Assembly (NCBI GenBank): GCA_043766915.1
Contig: JAYUHO010000079.1
Coordinates: forward strand, 1 to 6,262
Length of the DNA: 6,262 bases
Direction of reading: 5' to 3'
Source of the DNA: JANNAT01 sp043766915
GTDB lineage: Bacteria > Pseudomonadota > Alphaproteobacteria > Rhodobacterales > Rhodobacteraceae
In this document: one piece after another, positions 4,192 to 6,262 of the stretch
Layout of the letters: each line of letters begins with the position of its first letter
Position numbering within the stretch: the first letter of the stretch is position 1
The notes under the pieces: generated by a model
What the model saw: the letters and a program-made list of their open reading frames with translations, nothing else
The model's database searches: none
What the model was told of the DNA's origin: nothing
Program-made: the position numbers and the translations under genes

Positions 4192-6021
4192 CTATCTGCG
4201 GTTTAATGCGGCGAAATCCAGTCCATCTCGGATCAGCTGGTCAAACAGCGGGTCTGGCGCAAAGACCTGCGGTGCCGCCTCTGCCCGCGCCCGAAGATCG
4301 GCACGCAGCACGATCAGGCCGCGTTGATCGGCCCAAAACATCGGCCCGCCCATCCAGCGCGGAATGATCCCACTTAAAAGGGCAGCGGCATCAACATCGG
4401 CGGGGCGGCGGGCCACGCCCTCGGTGATCATCCGCGCGCCTTGATTGGCAAGCGCGGCAAGGCAGGCAGACAAAACGGCAGACGCTTGCGGCGGGGCGGG
4501 CGGCAAGGCGGCCGTCTCGCTGACCCCCACCCCCTGCGAGGCAAGCGCAGCTGCAATCGTCGTGCGGTCAAGACCGCTGCTTTCCAGTGCGGTGATCGCC
4601 GCCGAAATCGCGGCGCGCAACCGTCGTTCAATCGGGCCACCGGGGCCAGAAAACAGCATTTTCCAGCCCAGCCGTCGCCCGAACGCCACGGCAATCGCCC
4701 GCAGTGCAACCGGGCTGGCTGGCCCCGCACACAGCTCTGCTGCCAGACCGGTTGCCGCCGCTGGCACCAGAGCCACTGCATCGGCAGGCCCCCGCGGCAC
4801 CAGCGGCCCTAAAGTGATCATGGGGCCCCGGTTTGGATCATCTGGCAAGCCCGCGGCATCGGGCGTGAATAAAATCAAATCCGCTCCGACCAGCCCTGCC
4901 GGATCAACACTTTGCCCCAGGCGGGCCCAATCGGCGTCGCGGGCGTCAGCCGTCAGCCGCCCTTCGGTTATGGCCGCAGCCTGACGCGCCGCAACCCGTT
5001 CCAGCGTTGCCACCAACACCTCCCGGCGCGGATCTACCAGCATAACCCGAATGCCCGCCCCCAGCGCCTGCACACTGACATCCGCCGCGCGATCCCCGCC
5101 GCCCCAAATCGCAATGCTGTTTAGCGCGGGCACTGCAATAGCTGCCAGATCGGCAGGCGGAAACAGCGCACGGCGTTCGGCCATGAACGCATGACGCAAT
5201 CCCTGCGCTTCGGCTGTGCCCACCAGATCGTTAAACGCTGCGGCTTCATAGGCCAGGCCCTGCTCTATCGGCAGCAGCTGTGCTGCCTCGACACAGTCGA
5301 CAATCCGCATCGCTGCAGGCAGGCGGGCCGCTGCGAATTGTTTGCGCCGCGCCGCCAAAGCCGCACGGTAAGCCACCGGATCGCGCAAACCGTCGCTGCG
5401 ATCTGCGGTGCGTCGCGGGACACGCCCGATAAGGCTGCTGGCCATGGCAACCGCCCGGTCGCGCAGACCCTCTGCCACGACCTCATCAATCAGCCCGATC
5501 GCCAAGGCTTGCGGTGCCAGCAGCGGCCTGCTGTCAAGCATGATTTGCAAAGCAGGCCCCGCGCCCACCAGACGGGGCAGCCGCTGCGTGCCCCCCGCCC
5601 CCGGCAGAATGCCAAGGTGCACTTCGGGCAGACCCATCTGCGCGCCAGCCTCGGCCACGCGCGCATGCGCGGCCAGAGCCAGTTCAAGCCCGCCGCCCAC
5701 CGCATTTCCGTTGATTGCCGCCACCACAGGTTTTGGAAAATTCTCGATCAGGCTGCAAAGTGCCGACAAATTGGAACCGGGATGCGCCCGGCCCAGTTCC
5801 GACATATCCGCGCCCGCCGAAAATTGCGCGGTGTCCGACGCAATGACCACTGCCGCAATGTCCGGGCTGTCTTGGGCCACAGCCAAAGCCGCGACCAGTT
5901 CCGCGCGCAGCTGCGCCGACAGGGCGTTCACCGGGCGATTGGCAAGGATCAGCACCAGCACCGCGCCGACATGCTCTTGTCGCAGCAGTGTCGCCGTTTT
6001 GATCGCCGTTTTGCCTTCCAT
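4192..6021 (-). CDS. Enoyl-CoA hydratase / 3-hydroxyacyl-CoA dehydrogenase fusion (FadB/FadJ-like), dehydrogenase half degenerate
   Basis: This is a 609-aa cytoplasmic fusion related to the alpha subunit of the fatty-acid beta-oxidation complex but shorter than E. coli FadB. Residues 15-195 are a crotonase domain. The oxyanion-hole block is FSAGADMSELG (67-77). GGGLEL (109-114) and LPEVHLGILPGAGGTQRL (131-148) carry the two catalytic glutamates, Glu113 and Glu133. Hydratase activity is thus likely. Residues 302-400 align with the NAD-binding domain, but the dinucleotide motif reads IWGGGDRA instead of GxGxxG. Neither the HFFNP-type catalytic His/Glu segment nor the later GFxxNR Asn is recognisable (MITLGPLVPRG at 401-411; GPIERRL at 462-468). 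The C-terminal helical part is retained (ITEGVARRPADVD, PRWMGGPMFWAD). The start ATG 6021 follows the predicted promoter at 6056-6084. GTG 6030, with AAGGG five bases upstream, is a real alternative. The frame stays open to 6177, but that extension precedes the promoter. Confidence 0.9.
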   Translation of the reverse strand: MEGKTAIKTATLLRQEHVGAVLVLILANRPVNALSAQLRAELVAALAVAQDSPDIAAVVIASDTAQFSAGADMSELGRAHPGSNLSALCSLIENFPKPVVAAINGNAVGGGLELALAAHARVAEAGAQMGLPEVHLGILPGAGGTQRLPRLVGAGPALQIMLDSRPLLAPQALAIGLIDEVVAEGLRDRAVAMASSLIGRVPRRTADRSDGLRDPVAYRAALAARRKQFAAARLPAAMRIVDCVEAAQLLPIEQGLAYEAAAFNDLVGTAEAQGLRHAFMAERRALFPPADLAAIAVPALNSIAIWGGGDRAADVSVQALGAGIRVMLVDPRREVLVATLERVAARQAAAITEGRLTADARDADWARLGQSVDPAGLVGADLILFTPDAAGLPDDPNRGPMITLGPLVPRGPADAVALVPAAATGLAAELCAGPASPVALRAIAVAFGRRLGWKMLFSGPGGPIERRLRAAISAAITALESSGLDRTTIAAALASQGVGVSETAALPPAPPQASAVLSACLAALANQGARMITEGVARRPADVDAAALLSGIIPRWMGGPMFWADQRGLIVLRADLRARAEAAPQVFAPDPLFDQLIRDGLDFAALNRR

Positions 6022-6055
6022 ATGCCGCACACCCACCCTTGACCCTGCACATGGC

Positions 6056-6084
6056 ACTAAACGGTGCGGCGCGGGGCTTGGCAA
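6056..6084 (-). promoter_or_regulatory. Predicted promoter of the hydratase/dehydrogenase fusion gene
   Basis: On the minus strand TTGCCA (6084-6079; five of six matches to the -35 consensus) and TTTAGT (6061-6056; four of six to the -10) are spaced by exactly 17 bases. Transcription would begin near 6049, leaving a leader of about 28 bases to the ATG at 6021. This supports a start at 6021 or 6030 and argues against the upstream in-frame ATG at 6177. Confidence 0.5.
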
Positions 6085-6107
6085 TGCCGTAATGCACGGC
6101 CAAGCGG

Positions 6108-6132
6108 AGGCGGGTACCGCTTGGTACCGCCT
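6108..6132. repeat. GGTACCGC direct repeat at 10-bp period, also an imperfect inverted repeat
   Basis: GGTACCGC occurs at 6113-6120 and again at 6123-6130, one helical turn apart. The same bases form an inverted repeat, AGGC-(G)-GGTACC / GGTACCGCCT, with one bulged G and a GCTT loop. It sits about 60-85 bases upstream of the predicted start of transcription of the fusion gene, a suitable place for an activator or a repressor site. No regulator gene is visible nearby to assign it to. Confidence 0.5.
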
Positions 6133-6140
6133 GCCACCGA

Positions 6141-6150
6141 TCAGATCTGA
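6141..6150. repeat. Perfect 10-bp palindrome TCAGATCTGA
   Basis: TCAGATCTGA is its own reverse complement. The half TCAGA/TCTGA recurs in the hairpin at 6188-6213, so the two may be related sites. Role unknown; a short palindrome can occur by chance. Confidence 0.4.
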
Positions 6151-6187
6151 ATTGAATTCCTTTGCCATCCATACCAACTGGCGTAGG

Positions 6188-6213
6188 CGGATCAGACCTC
6201 AGTGTCTGATCCG
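6188..6213. repeat. Perfect 10-bp hairpin at the right edge
   Basis: CGGATCAGAC (6188-6197) and GTCTGATCCG (6204-6213) are exact reverse complements around the 6-base loop CTCAGT. No T-run follows on either strand, so a classical terminator is not indicated. It may be an operator, an RNA structure of a transcript coming from beyond the right edge, or a part of a mobile-element end. Confidence 0.6.
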
Positions 6214-6262
6214 AAACTAGTTGAGTGAATTCAGTCCTTTGTGATTCTGTTCGGTTGTGACA

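Noticed and set aside
6022..6177. 52-codon N-terminal extension of the fusion gene (ATG at 6177)
   Set aside because: The predicted promoter (6056-6084) and the repeat at 6108-6132 lie inside it, and the residues do not resemble a crotonase N-terminus.
5191..6220. Long plus-strand open frames opposite the hydratase domain
   Set aside because: They are antisense to the crotonase motifs, with Arg/Ala/Ser or His/Gln-biased composition; shadows only.
1..6262. CRISPR array, transposase, phage genes, toxin-antitoxin pair
   Set aside because: No regularly spaced repeats and no proteins of these kinds were seen on either strand; the right edge is only suggestive of a mobile-element end.

Overview
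The window looks like a chromosomal segment of an alphaproteobacterium, most likely the Rhodobacteraceae/Roseobacter group. I base this on a clear GapR (DUF2312) homologue, a protein typical of Alphaproteobacteria, on the high-GC coding style, and on sulfotransferase-like and hydratase proteins of a kind I associate with that family. The placement is inference from gene content; no database was searched.

Layout, left to right. (1) The 5' part of a short-chain dehydrogenase lies on the minus strand (1-362) and runs off the left edge. (2) A 294-base non-coding stretch holds a perfect 9-bp hairpin, followed by a minus-strand tRNA-Thr(UGU) at 657-732 with an encoded CCA end and its own good promoter. 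(3) A large two-domain iron(III)-type ABC permease (807-2471, minus) stands without its binding protein or ATPase. (4) A 95-bp divergent promoter region with a palindromic -10 element leads to a 290-aa protein on the plus strand (2567-3439) that resembles a sulfotransferase with a degraded cofactor loop. (5) A hairpin-rich convergent terminator region lies at about 3483-3565. (6) gapR (3573-3827, minus) is divergent from a 71-aa two-helix membrane protein (3967-4182, plus). (7) A 609-aa fusion of enoyl-CoA hydratase and 3-hydroxyacyl-CoA dehydrogenase follows (4192-6021, minus); its hydratase half keeps both catalytic glutamates, but its dehydrogenase half has lost the hallmark residues. (8) The right edge (6022-6262) holds the promoter of that gene, a 10-bp-periodic direct repeat, two palindromes and a perfect 10-bp hairpin, in sequence visibly poorer in GC than the rest.

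The genes do not form one pathway. Neighbours are mostly divergent or convergent single genes, so this reads as ordinary core or near-core chromosome rather than a dedicated island. I found no transposase, CRISPR array, phage gene or toxin-antitoxin pair. The points most worth following are the apparent pseudo-dehydrogenase half of the beta-oxidation fusion protein, the degraded sulfotransferase-like protein, and the structured non-coding regions at 3483-3565 and 6108-6213.
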